A stretch of 64,000 bases of DNA, taken from Epiperipatus broadwayi (lineage: Eukaryota > Onychophora > Udeonychophora > Euonychophora > Peripatidae). The stretch spans positions 3,332,901-3,396,900 of the forward strand of contig JAQFVV010012507.1 in NCBI GenBank assembly GCA_028023455.1, written 5' to 3'. Position numbers and translations under genes: made by a program. The notes beneath the pieces were generated by a model, which was not told the DNA's origin, searched no databases, and saw only the letters and a list, made by a program, of their open reading frames with translations. Below, piece after piece: positions 22,946-38,262 of this stretch (positions are counted from its first letter, which is position 1; every line of letters starts with the position of its first letter).

Positions 22946-24872
22946 TGGAATCTATTTTTATGTAATAAATTACATAATCTGACTATTGCCCTATACTGTT
23001 GGACTATGTGGTAATGATGTTTATTTTGTGGTAATATGCTTATTGTCAAGCTGTTAACTAAATAAATTAGAACATTTATATTGAAAATGATAACAGTAGT
23101 TTGCATATCACTATAAAAACATGATAATATTTTTAGATAGTTATTGGCATGTTAAAAATGATATGCAAAATATATTTGTAAAAAAATCATACTAAATAAA
23201 AACTGAACATAAAATCTATTTAATTATGCTACATTTCCTAATAGTCTAGGGATCTGTTGATGAGATTTTCAAAAGTGCATTAAAAGTTAATTGCATACAG
23301 ATCTTTTTTAAATATGAAATTTTTTATAGAACAAACAGTGACTAATTTTTTTTATTTATGCTATAAAAAGGATGAACTTGTGAAAGATGCACTGCTAAAA
23401 TTGTTGGAAGAATTAGTTAATCAAGAGCTAAGAAAAATATATTGCAAACACAAACTTCTTAAAAACTATTATATGTGATACCTAAATAATTAATGTTTGT
23501 AAATGATAAAATTCTAGCAAAAGGAGGTATCTTGCCTTCAAGAAAGAATACAATTCAAGTAATAAATATATAAAATGTGAATAAAGAAGTAATAATAATA
23601 TTAACTTTTATAGAAATTATTTGATTATACTTAGTTTTAATAAGTACACCATGTGAGCAGGTCAAATATTTAATTTAGAAAGACTGTAAATGCACAGGTA
23701 AAAATGTGTAGCAAAGTTTCATTAAAGATTTTAGTCATAATGAATATCATTATACTTCTGTGATATTCTTTAATAAAATTAATATTGCCGAGAAATCATC
23801 TTATGAGTAATTCACCTAATATTGCTAGTAATGATTTTGATCTTATAAATGGCAGATACGGATTTCTTTTTGTGCTGTTATATTTGAATTCTGTATGATT
23901 TTTAGTTAAATGAGACATTTTTTAATATTTTGAAGTATCCAGTACAAATTGAAATTCTGACAATACAATTTTACTAATAAATAAAGTAAAAAAAATGAAA
24001 TTTTTTTAAGTGCAGATAGCTCAATAGATTAGTGCTAAAAATAATGTATGTTGACAGTCCAGGAAGATGTGTAATATTTGGTTTTCTAATGCTTCAGAAT
24101 TTTGTTAAACCTAAATTTTGGCCTGAAAGCTTTGACAAAACATAAATTAAGTTTTGATATAACATAAATTGAATTGTTGATTACTTAGTATTTCCAATAA
24201 TATGTTGAAAACAATAAAATAATCTTTTGCAAAAGAAGGTACTTATGGAATGACTATTACACTTGCCTACATTTTGGAATTCACATATATTATGCACAAA
24301 TTATTTGTTCTGTTGATATCATAATTTAATGTGTTCTAATTTCTTACAATGAAAATCTAAGTTATGTACACAAATGATGACAGCAGTATGCCTTGTTGAA
24401 AAATAATCATGTGACACATCTGATTAAAGATACATTTTTTTTATTTGCAAAATAAACATTAATAAAATTGTGATAATACATTATTTATTATATTATGTAT
24501 TATTTGCTTTTTATTGTGAGTATATTTAATGCAGTCTATATTTTTTCTAGGTAAATGTAAATAATTCCAATTTATAGAAAATATGAATAACTATTCTGAT
24601 CATAATTAAGTTGCAATTTTTGGTGATGTAGTAAATTTATTTATTGTATAAATTACAATAATATTATTTTGTTTATTGGAAAAATAGTTAATACAATGAA
24701 ATATAGTACAACTAAATAAATTAGTTTTTAAAAGCATTTTGTAATATCCATTTCTGTATGTTGCACTTTGGAGAAAATTTGTTCCAAGTGCATAATAAAA
24801 TTAGCATTTAAAACAATAACTTAAGCAGAATAAATATGGTAAATATTAAAATAAATTTGTTTGTATATATAT
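22943..24872. other. AT-rich noncoding stretch
   Basis: No gene found. A box-A-like TAGCTCAATAGATTAGTGCT at about 24016 may be a worn SINE head, but no box B follows. Confidence 0.35.
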
Positions 24873-25200
24873 AATCATTAAAAACCAATCAACACTTAGA
24901 CAATCTCAGTATCAATAACAATCAACAATTTGTAACTGTTGTCAAGGCAACCCCATCTTTATTAATGGTCTAATATATTTATATAGACATTAAAGATTGC
25001 AACTTGACCACAGAGATTGAAATAATTAATACAAAGAAGATTAAAGAAATCTCTTTAAACAGATAAATAAAACCTATTCTGAATGCAGTAATAAATAATC
25101 AATTATAACACAATGCTTAGAAATAGTTGATTGTTATTAAGATTATCATAGTGTTAACTGATTTTTAATGATTACTTATAAACCTATTTAGACTTCAGCA
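24873..25200 (-). mobile_element. repeat family F copy 2, MITE-like
   Basis: Inverted arms of about 50 bp: 24873-24930 (ATAATCATTAAAAACCAATC...AACAATCAAC) and 25122-25172 (GTTGATTGTTATTAAG...TTTTTAATGATTA). The interior, read on minus, carries GGGGTTGCCTTGACAACAG and aligns with 18001-18305. Confidence 0.55.
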
Positions 25201-25208
25201 TTGTTACA

Positions 25209-25286
<78 letters not shown>
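25209..25286. repeat. (TA)n microsatellite, interrupted
   Basis: Two alternating TA runs separated by ATGTA. The right edge reads TATATTGTAGCC and is followed by a small hairpin CTTTGGGTTTACCCAAAG. Confidence 0.9.
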
Positions 25287-25289
<3 letters not shown>

Positions 25290-25309
25290 AGCCTTTGGGT
25301 TTACCCAAA

Positions 25310-27010
25310 GCTCCATTAAAATTAGACTTAGCTATGTAATACAATGTTTAATGAAAATTTTTCTCATAGGTTGTATTTTTTTTCAATAGACAAACTTTCT
25401 ATCCAATGCTAGGTTTGAATCCATATTCTTAGGGATTGCGTATGTTTTTTTTAGTATGCAAACTAGACATTTTGTTATAAAAAGATTTCTAAGCAAAAAA
25501 TTGTTTTATTTAGTATTGATTTGTAAGACATTTTAATAGCCAAAGATATAATTTATAGATTAGCAATATTATATCATCATTTTAATAGTTGGAGATTGGA
25601 AAGAAGGGAGGGGATTGTGCGATTTATAAAACCTTTTAGGGAGTGAAAATAGATAATCATAGTTTTACAATGACAGGTTATAACTCAATAGTTCATAAAA
25701 TTAAGTTGTAAAAAAAATATCAAGAATTAATCAGAAGTCTTGAGCAATCTGTTTAATTAGAATTGTATGTGTGAAACATGCATGTATGTATTTGATTTGG
25801 TTGTGGATTTTAATTGTAAAGTTCATGATTAAATAATAATTATTCCATGTCATCTCATGGGGAACTTCTTTAAAGAAGAAGTAATTTGTTTTAATATTTC
25901 ATTCATAGCAGCCAAAATTTTAGCCAAAATTCTGGGTTTGAAGTTGGGTTGCTATATATTTTTTTTATTATTATTAAAGAAAAAAGGGGGGGGAGTTTTT
26001 TTTCATTTGTTCTTTGGGGAGATTTTCATGAGCAGAAAATTACTAAAGTAAATCACTAAACTAAATCAAGTGATATCTATGATACAGGAATGTGTACGTT
26101 TTAAGACAATGGGTGGCCATCCATTGAAATGCAGTTATGAATTTGGCAGGTGGTCATTCAGGAGGACATAAGTTTAAAATAACAAAAAAGAAAAAAACAA
26201 TAGGCAATTAATCAAAGAAAAACATAGATGTAAATGGTGGAAGGTCAACCCTTCAGGGGGTGGAGGGGTGAAGAAACCTAGACAACATAAAAGCTTGGTG
26301 GATTTGTTGGTGGGTTGTTGTGGGTTGGCTCACTCTTTCTTGGCAGATTCTCTCATTATCAGTTATAGAGAAGCCTTGTAGAGTTAAATATTTTTTTTTA
26401 GAAAGAAAAAAAAAGAGAGAAAAGAAATCATTTGTTGTTAATTATTCTGTCTGTCTCCTGAATAATAAAACTTAGCCAAATTTAATGTGATTTGTAGAAA
26501 AATGATTCTCAAGTAAGTGTATATTAGGTGCACATCCCATTCTTTCCTGAAATTAATCAGCTTTATGATTTGTCTTATACCTAATTTATCAGGAATTGGC
26601 AAATGGTAAAATTTAAACTTCAGAATAAAAAAAAATAATTTAATTTTGCATATGAAGCATTAAATCTGAATAGTAAATGAAATGAAAAGTACATCAAGAA
26701 GTGGTCTTATATATTCAAAAATTAAAAGCAAGTTCTGTTCAGCTGTAAAGTGTAGTTAATCCCCAGATCCCAAAATGAAGAAAATCTCATCATCAGCATG
26801 AAAACTGTACATTTTGCATAAGAATTAAACTTGTATAACAGTGACTCTATCACATAGAGCCATTTGTGCACACAAAGTAACAAAAGAAGAAAAAAATGGA
26901 AACCAGAGACCGGAAGGACAATCCACAAGGATGATTTAAGTATATTTTTATTATTTGTTATTTATTTTAAACATTTAATCTAAAAAAAATAAAGAAAAAG
27001 ATTTTTTTAA

Positions 27011-27015
<5 letters not shown>
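25310..27015. other. noncoding stretch
   Basis: No gene supported. A box-B-like GGTTTGAATCC occurs at about 25412 on the plus strand without a clear box A. A GC-richer patch at 26220-26340 has no open frame. Confidence 0.35.

Positions 27016-27016
<1 letters not shown>

Positions 27017-27091
<75 letters not shown>
27017..27091. repeat. (TA)n microsatellite
   Basis: Two TA runs separated by TTATAA. The tract ends exactly at TTGTAACGG; GTTGTTACA follows within 28 bases, making TGTAAC/GTTACA inverted ends. Confidence 0.9.
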
Positions 27092-27094
<3 letters not shown>

Positions 27095-27119
27095 AACGGT
27101 ATATAAATATGTTGTTACA

Positions 27120-29297
27120 TTAATTTAAAATAAAAACTTTAAGTTCGCAAATAAAAATAAATTTATTAAAAACTAGAAGCTAAAAAAAATTAAAGTTGTT
27201 CAATATATATATATATTTGCACAGATGCAAAACTTTAATTTTTTTTTTTTTTAATAAATAAAAAAATGTGTTTGAACATATTTTTTTTATAAAAAAAAGT
27301 ACAAGAAGTAAAGATAAAATATTTTTGTAAAAAGATAGAATATTTTTGTAAATGGAAATGATTGTTTTATAAATAAATTGAAAAGCAAACTAGCTCTTGG
27401 GGCTCTTATATAATTAAAAAGTCAGAGGAAATATATAGATAAGAGAATAAAAGAATTAGCTTGATCTATGGAAGCACCTAGCCTCAGCTCGGACCCTAAT
27501 AAAAATGATGGATTAGTGACATTTTGTTCATTGAATCCAGAGGATCATTATAAAAAGGAAAACAATTCAAATTAAGGTAAACAGTTTCCTGACAGTTCCA
27601 ACTTGATTTTGTGAGAAGAGCGATAAGACGCACTTGTCACTCTCTCTCACTTATTTCAAATAAAATGACTGTAATACCATAATTGAACCAGCTAAGGCAA
27701 CCTCCTGATTGAGAACTATGGTATCAACAACAGACTGGTCTTCCATGAAAGTCTTTGTGGGAATTGACACCAGGAACCGGGAGCTTTTCTACTGTAAGGT
27801 GTAAATGGAAAATGTTACTACAAATAATTAAGAACTTTAAAGATTTAATAAGCTAAACATAATTTTTTTAATGAACTTTAATCTGACTTTCCAAATTGAT
27901 AATTAATGTTTAAATTATATATATCTAAGTTTGCTAAAAAAATCATTTCCATTTTCATTTTTTTTATTACTATTAATATTGTATAAATTACTAAATGCAT
28001 TAAATTTAAGTTGGGCATAGAAACTTGCATAGATTCATTCATGTTTAATTATGTTTTTGTTTTCATATTTGATTAGAATATATAGACATTTGGTAAATAA
28101 CGATATCTTACATTGAATATCTAAAATGTATTTATTCAGATGTCTTTTTAGTTATTGGTGTCAATGTGGCATCTTATGATGAATGCCATTGGGTTTCTTG
28201 TGAATTCCCTCTGAAATTACATTAATGACTTTATATTTTGATCATTTATGTTTATTTTGAAATGTTTTTGAGCGTGTAATCTATGTAATCGATCTATACT
28301 CAACATTAAAAACAAACTTATAATTCCATCTGTGTGAATTTATAAATGTTAAATTTAAGTCGGGTGTGAATGGCTATATAGATTTGTAAAGTTATATTAG
28401 GGGAGGGTAATCTTAGGTTATTTGTTCTGTAATTGAATTAGGTGAATGGATTGGATATATTAGTGTAATTAGTAGATATAGTATGAGATTCACTACGGGC
28501 AGAATTGCTTTGTATGCCACACACCCCATTTGCCTATGGAATGGGATGGTAAGATGGGAACTGCAGTCCCTTCCTATGGGTTTTTTTTTGCTTTCGTCAG
28601 ATAGATGTAGTATTCCTAACTGGATGAGAGTCAATTTCTTCTCTTAACTTATTTTGTGCTGCCGTATTCGTGTTACATTGAATACATCAATGTATCAGAT
28701 GGATTGACGTCGGTTTGACTGCGAACTTTTGGCCTAAGGTTAAATAATGGATAGATTTTTTTTTTAAATGCAAATCTATGTAGTTTATTCATACTCGACA
28801 ATCTTAAAATAAATATAAAATTCATCTGTGAGGATGATTTAAAATCTTAAAATAATAAATTAAATTAAAAGTTAATATTAAAATCTAAATAATAAATGTT
28901 ATTCCTCAAATGTAAAATGATTATATATGTGCATAAATAAATGTTTATGTGTTAATTACTGGTAGTGGCATATTTTATTCCTTTTTTTAATATTAAAGAT
29001 ATTCTTAGATAAGAACTTATAAATATATCATTATGAAAACTTATAGAAATGTTTTAAATCTCTGCCACTCTGCTGAGCTAGTGACAATGGGTTAATGGTC
29101 TGAATCAATCAATATAAAATAAAAAAATAATTTTTTTAACTTATGTATCTGCCTACTATATAAAATTTCTAGGTTCAAATATCGAGTGGTGCCCTGTAAT
29201 GCAGATACGTTAAGACTCCCCTTCTTTGGAACATTATAATATATATATATATATCCATCCATTTAAAGTTAATCCATGTTAAAATTATTATTATTAT
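27120..29297. other. noncoding stretch with imperfect long repeats
   Basis: Blocks recur loosely: TTAAATTTAAGTTGGGCATAG (about 28000) against TTAAATTTAAGTCGGGTGTGAA (about 28350), and TCTATGTAATCGATC...CCATCTGTGTG (about 28280) against TCTATGTAGTTTATT...TTCATCTGTGAGG (about 28774). 27440-27800 is GC-richer than its surroundings but has no readable protein. A worn tRNA-like head with box-B-like GGTTCAAAT may lie at 29060-29200. Confidence 0.3.
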
Positions 29298-29370
29298 GAT
29301 TTTGCGGGTAGATAAGTTAATATCAAATCATTTTGTATGTGCCTGTTTTAAATGCTTTTATTATTATTAT
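29298..29370 (+). repeat. left copy of a ~70 bp direct repeat around a hairpin element
   Basis: GGTAGATAAGTTAATAT and on to GTATGTGCCTGTTTTAAATG recurs at 30006-30060 with a few changes. The two copies enclose family B copy 2 and its long ATT array. Confidence 0.8.
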
Positions 29371-29371
29371 T

Positions 29372-29792
29372 ATTGTAATACATTTAGAGATCAGCCAATC
29401 AAGCTATTGTGCATGCACTTTCTATGAGTGTTAATAATAAATGAATACTTTCATTCCCAACACAAGATATAGTATTTATGAAAGAATAAAATAAATCCAC
29501 TTATTCTTTCCAACCCAAATGCTTATATATGGGAAAATCTTAAGTACTGGAAATGAAAGTGTGAGGGTAAACCACTCACTTTAAATTACTGTTTACAATA
29601 TCTGAATGAATGACATCGACAAAATTATCTGGAATTTACTAAACATCACTCTTCTTTCATAAATACTATATCTCATGTTGGGAATGAAAATATTTATTTA
29701 TTATTAACACTCATAAAAAGTGCATGCACAATAGCTTGATTGGCTGATCTTTAAATGTATTACAATTATAAACATAGTGCTATATAAAATAA

Positions 29793-29793
<1 letters not shown>
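29372..29793 (+). mobile_element. hairpin element, family B copy 2
   Basis: Arms of about 115 bp at 29372-29485 and 29652-29767 are nearly perfect inverted copies (ATTGTAATACATTTAGAGAT... with GTGCATGCACTTT inside). The shared asymmetric tail AAACATAGTGCTATATAAAA (29770-29789) follows and leads directly into a 210 bp ATT array. The loop of about 165 bp has no coding sign. Orientation follows the tail. Confidence 0.65.
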
Positions 29794-30005
<212 letters not shown>

Positions 30006-30006
<1 letters not shown>

Positions 30007-30060
30007 TGGAGGTAGAGAAGTTAATATAAAATCATTTGTATGTGCCTGTTTTAAATGCTT
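30006..30060 (+). repeat. right copy of the ~70 bp direct repeat
   Basis: Matches 29304-29358, with small differences such as GAGAAG for GATAAG. Confidence 0.8.
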
Positions 30061-33000
30061 TACTTTTTTTTTCATTATGAAAAGAGTCAGAGATATTGTT
30101 GAGTGAAATGTTTTTGGATCAGATCAGGAATTATTGTCAAATGCTTAGACTTATTGATATGTTTTAGGAAGGTTGTGTGAATGTTGGGCTAAAACATCAT
30201 CATTATGGTGTAAAAGTGCAGAGAGATAGTTTTTACAAATTTAATATGCATTTCTTATTACTATTATCATAAAGTTAAAGTTAGATATAAGTTAATTAAG
30301 GCTTGGAAAAATTGTTGGCTCATGTTCTGGTGTACTATTTTACAAGAGGAATGTAGATGTGAAAGTTTTACTCATACAAATTGATGTTAGACCTGTGTAT
30401 ATGTGGATGAACAAAGGATCCCCACCCAGCTAGTGGAGTCATAGTTTAGCTCATTCACTAAGATATCTATTCCATATTTATAAAGTATTTAAATACAGTG
30501 GGAGAGTTTCCCACTTGGTTATTTTCTACACCATAAGATGATTTTTTTATTGATGGCCAGAGGTTAATAGGTAAATCCAAGTCTCTCTATATGACTAGTG
30601 ATAAAATCCTAGCATACCTCAACCTTAATGAAAAGGTTTTCTCTTATTAGGGTAACTGCCTACCTCAATTTGATGTCAGGATGAGTGCGGGTAGTGTGTA
30701 TGCGATTGGTATACTTAAACATTGTTTTTTTGATATATTTTAATTGATCAATAAGAGTCAAGAATAATAACATAAAAAATATTAAATTTAAGAGTTAAAT
30801 AAAACCTAAGAACATCATAAGCAATGCGTATATAAAATTATCTAGCAAATATATTCACAGTCAGCTGAGAACTTTGCTGGAATGGTAATATTACTGAAAT
30901 ATTATTATTGTCATGAGCACATGAGTATAGTGTGTATGCATGCATAATAATGATTAAGTTAGGTACCAATTTGTTGACATTTAAAAAGTAACTAAAGTTA
31001 ACTTAATGGTGAGAAGTGTCACAATACATAAAATATCTCCATTGTAAAGCATAGGGTTAAGGCATCTTAGATTAAAAGAATTAAATAAAATTATTAAATT
31101 TTATTATGGGGAGAGTTATCCTTAGAAATAAATCAGTAATTGAAAACATTAAGCACTGGGGGGGGGGGGGATTTAGTACTATGTCTTAGATAAAAGTAAG
31201 AACAAAATATAACATATATGAAGGTAGCTATTATCTTTATCTGTCTGTTATTAGTATTACTCCATGTCAATCCTAATTCCCTAATAATTAAAAAATTAAT
31301 ATTTATATTTTAAAACCTCTTAAAATTATCTGTTGATTTAGGAATATATATATTTTTTATATATCATAATACGGTTGTAGAATAGGGGAAAGCGTGTAAA
31401 CCATAGCATTACGGTACATATTATGTTATTGAGTTATAATTTGCTTTTTTTTTAAAATAAAATTTGCGTATGTCTCAATGTTTTGTGGGTTATTACAATC
31501 TAGAAATCTCAAATCCAATCATACATCAATACATTATTGTTTATATTTAAAGCATCATTTTGGTAAATAATATCCGGTAAAATTTATTTAAATGGTTAAT
31601 TTTCCGAGCTTATGCAGCATGGCAATACTCAATTCAGTATAGTTGAAATATAGACTATGAATAGGAATGGTTATTGAGTGATAGTGGATGCAGTATGTGA
31701 ACATATAATCCTTTTCTCATCTGTTGTGTTCAAACACCTCTCTAGATGCACTTTTTTATGATTTTACTTTAATTTTGAAAATGTTTATAATATGTTATTT
31801 CTAAAAGATTTAATATAAGCTTAAATATTTGAGCTTTAATGTAAGTGGACATTGGCTACATTAAAGTCAGCCAAGATCAACCTTGGAGGTGATCATGAGA
31901 AGGGTGTTTATCACCAATAATTCATAGCAGCTTGTTCCGCTTCTAGACCTTATTGTTCTAAAACCCTGAGAAGAGAATATCATAGAAGATAAACAAGCTA
32001 GCATGATGGAAAATTTAATAGTAAATGAGATAGCAGTGCAATAGACTTATGAGCATGAGGATAATGGAGGGATGAATCAGGAGGATGGAGATGAACATAG
32101 AACTATTTGTAATCTGAAACAAAATTTTAATTGTGACTTTAATGATAGTGAATGGGGAGTGGGCTGAGAATATAAATTGTAATGGAAGTTGAGTTTAAAG
32201 TTTCTTCTCTTTAATAACTATGAATTTCCAAGAAAATTAATATCATCATTTCAATGCATTCTGTGTTCTCTTAATCTGTTGATTATTTATTAATCCATTC
32301 ATTAGATATCATTATTGAAAATTTATTAATAAGTTATTGAAATAAAGTTTAGCCTCAATATTTTCATTGAAGTTGCAATTTGGTGAGCTGGAAAATATGA
32401 TTATAGATGTTCTATCTCATCACCGTCATCCCAATAGGTGTTAGAAATAATGTTACCTGGAAATGGAAAAGCATCCATTGATCCATCTGACCAAAAGGGT
32501 TATAAATGGAGCACTAACTGGGGCTAGAAATATGCTAGATACCTGAGAAGTCAAAATAGCTTCCAGTTTCATTTTGGAACAGATATTGTATTGGTTATAA
32601 GTTATAACAGCTATCATATTCATATCAGTAGGAAAACATTAGAATTGGCACATAATGTGGTTGTCCAACAAGAAAAGGGTTAGACTTGGCCCATAACATG
32701 GATGCTCAATTAAAAAGTTACAATTGGTGCTGCAACAAAAGGGCCTGATAATTATCTCTGGTAGAGGAAGATATAAAGAGTAAGAGAGAATTAGTTTAAA
32801 GTTTATAGATTTATTTAAAAAGTTACAATTGGCATGCAACAGTGTAACCCTTACTTTCTTTTGTAAACAAACTAATGATTGTGAAATAAATAGTAAAATT
32901 AGTAAATATCTATATCCGAATAATTTTTTTTTTAACTTCAAGAAAAGTTTAAAGCTTTATTTAGAGAGACCAATAACAATGTGGTTTGAATTTAATATAT

Positions 33001-33489
33001 AGATAAAAGTATGTTTGTATTTTATTTAAAATTATATCATATTATTATGTAGAATGGAAAGAAAATTGACTATTGTGTGCACTGTAATATCTTAAAATGT
33101 TGATTTATATTAATCATATTTATAAATAAAAAATGATAGTACAAATAGAAAATGAACTTGTCAGAGATAGTATTTATTTGATGGTTCTTTACAGGAGAAT
33201 AGGTTTAAATTGTCAGGAAATTATGAAGAATATTTTGTACTAATAGAATTATGAACAAGTAGATCATTATTTAGTATATGTGCATGCATGGTTATGTGTA
33301 TAATGCATATATAGATTTTTTTGATTGTGAAAATTTACACAATACTATTTGATAGTATAATGAAAAAAAAAGAGAAATAATTTATTTTGTATAGGTTTTA
33401 CAGGAACTGGTTACTGTTTTCAGTTCTAAATTTGATTTTAAGTTTTAAAAAAATATATTTATTAAAAAATCAGTTCTATAAAATACTCA
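30061..33489. other. noncoding stretch
   Basis: No gene supported. A run of about 13 G lies at 31158-31170. The sequence AAAAAGTTACAATTGG occurs at 32712 and again 105 bp later at 32817, followed by TGCTGCAACA and CATGCAACA. This looks like an LTR end plus primer-site arrangement, but neither LTR body was found. The open frame at 32639-32941 on minus overlaps this repeat and is probably chance. Confidence 0.35.

Positions 33490-33578
<89 letters not shown>
33490..33578. repeat. (TA)n microsatellite
   Basis: Two TA runs split by GAACTAATA. The outer edges ACTAATATATA and TATATATTAGT are inverted copies. Confidence 0.9.
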
Positions 33579-33580
<2 letters not shown>

Positions 33581-36002
33581 TTGAATATTTCTCAGGAAAA
33601 TGTTTCATGATAAGGGTATTAAAAAGATAAGATAAACATAATCAGAGCTGAAGTCAATAAATCAAACTAACATTTAACAAATGTTGTCAAAGGTTGTCTG
33701 TGAGAATTGGTAGACAGAGAAGATGAAAGCAAAATTTACAGGTGGTTATTTTTTTATATAAATGCTAGTGCAAATGAAGTAGGGGGACTCTTTTGCTGAT
33801 TTCTGTCTCTGATTCTCAGATCTGATCATTTTGCCTCAGAAAGCAGTTGGAAAAACTTAACAAAATATAATTATATATTAATATGAAGGGCTAAACATAT
33901 ATAGATGGGTGTGTGTCTCTCCTTTAAAATCAATGATGGCAAAATTAAATTGCAGCAAAACGTTTTGTACATTATATCTCAATCTTTGTATTTGGCTTTT
34001 AAAATTTTGTTTAAAGAAAACATCTCAGGAACAATATTTTATCTGTGACTTAAATTCAAAACTTCAAGGAATAGTTGAATTTTAATATTATTTGGAGATG
34101 TAGTTAAAATAGTCATCAATCTTATTAATTTTTTATTGTGATACCAGTAACAACTAATGTGCCAATATAGCTTATATGAATTTCTCAAATATGCAAGGGT
34201 CACTTGTCAAAGGTACAGGAAATAATTGCAGAAAATAAATTAGCAATTTTTCTTCATCACTTATGAAATCGAACCTAAGAATATACATGGAAAAAAAACT
34301 TCTGGAACACTGGTTTTGTTTGAATTCTTTTTCTTCTCCTAAAGAAAACTAAAAAAATGATCAAGCATAAAAAAATAGTTATGGATTAAAAATATGAAAT
34401 CATGCATCAGGATTCGAACCCAGGACAAAAGTGTTTTAAAAATGAAAGTAACCTGCAGGGCTATTTTTTAACAGTTTTAAAATTATCATGATTAAAAGTG
34501 ATAATACCAATTATTAATGTAGTTACATCCTGGATGGTAAATGATGTTTATATACAATATGCACATGTTTTTCCCTTAAATTGGCATTGACCTTACAATA
34601 TACTCAGATTTAGTTCCAAAAGAACCCAAAGCAAAGAGACAGTGCATAATGCTTTATTGTTTATTTATTTTGTCTTTTATTTGTATATTTGTTGTTATGT
34701 TTAATAAATATTTAACATTCATAGGAAAAATTAAAAAAAGAGCAATGATTTTAACTCTATAAGAAACTATTGAAGTTTAAAAAAAATTGTTTTTTGTGTA
34801 ATAAAATAAAAAAGCATGACTGCTTATATACTTGTCATATGAAAAAAAAGATTTTTTTATATGCCTCTTGGTAGAGTTGTGAATGTCATTTGAATAGTCA
34901 TTGATGTGCCTTGACAAGTAGATATGATCTGTTTTGATCATAAATCTTGGATGAGTGTTGCTGGATGCTTGACTTTTAAATTTAACATAGTTCATGAGTT
35001 TTGTTCATGATCAGTTAAAACTTTATCATTCTGCATCAATCTTATAATCATCCTATGTGTGTATTCATGAAGCTGTAAATGTTGAGCCTTACTGAGGTAG
35101 AGTTATTGTACCACCTCAAAGGGATATATAGAAAATAGCTATCTTGTCATTTAATTACTATATATGCAGGTATTGTGAGATTAAGGACTTGATCCCAGCT
35201 CCATTTGTACTTATTATTTAATTAGGGAATTATTTATATAGTTGTGGGCAAATGTTTTGCATGCCTATTAAAAGTAAATGTGCAGAGACTAATTCCTCAC
35301 ATAATGCTTAGCCTCAGGAAGAAGGCAGTCCAGGTTTATGCTAACATTTAAAGTTATGATTAATTTGTTTAATTTCCTTACTAAGACACTAATATGTGTG
35401 TTGTGAAGTGCTGCATAGTGATATAAAATGTATGGAGGGTTTTTGTAAGATAGTATAAAAGTTGCTATGGCAGGATTAGGGTTATAATCAGATGTATGTG
35501 TTGATGTGGGAGATGTCAAAGAATTGTTAATTTATATGCTGACTGATCTCTAGTCAAAGTTTATGGAAGATAAACATAAAATGTCATCAAGATGTGGCAA
35601 CATATTAGCCTATCCTAATGTATATCATTGCTAGACTGGTAACATAATGATCAGGAGTACAGGGGGTGGTAGTGAATATTTAGTATGCATGGATATAAAA
35701 CTATTGTTTTATATTTCAAACAATTACTTATAATTAATGAATGGTCAGAAGATTTGGATATAAAATTGTCTTCACTTAAAAATAAAATATCTTATTGCAT
35801 CTTGGAATAGTTAAATGTATCATTATTATAGTGAAATGGGCCAAGAAATTGAATAGGTTGTTGGATAAAAGTTACACGATAATATTTATATTTAAATGTG
35901 GAATTCTAATTCCATGCTTAAGCGCCTTAACATTTAAAGTTGAATTATGGGTCAAAACAGTGAGTAAGTTTAATTTTGAAATTTAAATTATATGAAAGTA
36001 TC
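33579..36002. other. noncoding stretch with one tRNA-like head
   Basis: No protein-coding gene supported. The only structure noted is the SINE-like head at 34395-34470 on minus. Confidence 0.35.
34395..34470 (-). repeat. possible tRNA-derived SINE head
   Basis: Minus strand: box-A-like TAGCCCTGCAGGTTA, then 30-40 bases, then CCTGGGTTCGAATCC, an exact box B consensus. The stems do not close as a full tRNA, so a SINE or tRNA pseudogene is likelier than a working tRNA. Confidence 0.4.
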
Positions 36003-36151
<149 letters not shown>

Positions 36152-37000
36152 ATAGTAGTTAATGTGAATTTCATATGGAAAGAAATTAAATTTTTATTTT
36201 TACAATGAATATAATATTTGACTTTGTGGTGATATCACATATATGTGTTTCTTTCTTATTTAAGTATAATAAATATTTGTTATTGTTATAAATTTACATA
36301 TGTGTCTTGTGTTTTGATATTTTGGATATCTAGAACCTTACCCCACCTTATAGAAGGTATATTCTATATACTACCATAACCAATTTTATAAACTGGTATA
36401 AATATAATGTATTGATACCAGATCGCATTTAGATTTATGAATTGTCTTATGTTTGTTGATTTCCGTAGTTCATTTGATCGCATTTAATTTTATGAATTAT
36501 CTTATGTTGATTAATTTCCATGATTAATTTCCATAATTCACTTTTGTGAAATATCAACCAAGAAAGGTTTTATAAAAGAGATGATTATTTCATGAGGATA
36601 AAAAATATACCCAACTCATAAAATGTAATAGATTTAAAAGTACTAGTTAGTTTTAGCAAACACATGATACGAAATAAAATAAGAGAAAATAGTTAATTCA
36701 AAGATGTTAAACTTAGTTATTTAGTTCAGTTGCAATGGAATTAATATTAAGAGTTGACATAAAATCCCTTTTTGGCTGTTGGTATTTAATATGATTCCCA
36801 CTGGTAAACTCACATTAAATTTTATTTAGCAAGTTATGGAATCATATCCATTGGATTATAATGAGTTAGTAATAAATATTAATTGCACATCACAAGAAGA
36901 TCAACACCTTGAGAAATTAGAGTACTTCGATTATTAAATTTAAGAGAGCTAGCTTGAAAGTCAAATAGTGAAAATGCTAAAAATTGGAAAATACTATTTT
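36152..37000. other. noncoding stretch
   Basis: A short duplicated phrase GATCGCATTTA...TTTATGAATTRTCTTATGTT occurs at about 36422 and 36477. Nothing else was seen. Confidence 0.4.
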
Positions 37001-38184
<1,184 letters not shown>

Positions 38185-38186
38185 TG

Positions 38187-38262
38187 TCAAGCATTGTTAG
38201 CCGAGAGGTTAGTGCAGTTGCCTTGCAAGCAAGTACTTGGTTGCAGACGGTTGTGGGTTGTG
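38187..38262 (+). repeat. tRNA-derived SINE head, degenerate
   Basis: TGTCAAGCATTGTTAGCC and on to GCAGTTGCCTTGCAAGCA closely follows the tRNA-like sequence at 61227-61275 (same TGTCAAG lead, box A and anticodon arm). The anticodon position reads TGC rather than TCC, and box B is worn (GGTTGTGGGTTG). Homology to the other copy, including the shared lead-in, favours a SINE. Confidence 0.5.

Noticed and set aside
31158-31170. Run of about 13 G as a possible quadruplex
   Set aside because: A single run with no partner G runs nearby; a homopolymer is the simpler reading.
34412-34424. Exact box B as a working tRNA gene
   Set aside because: Acceptor and D stems do not close on the minus strand; treated as a SINE-like head instead.
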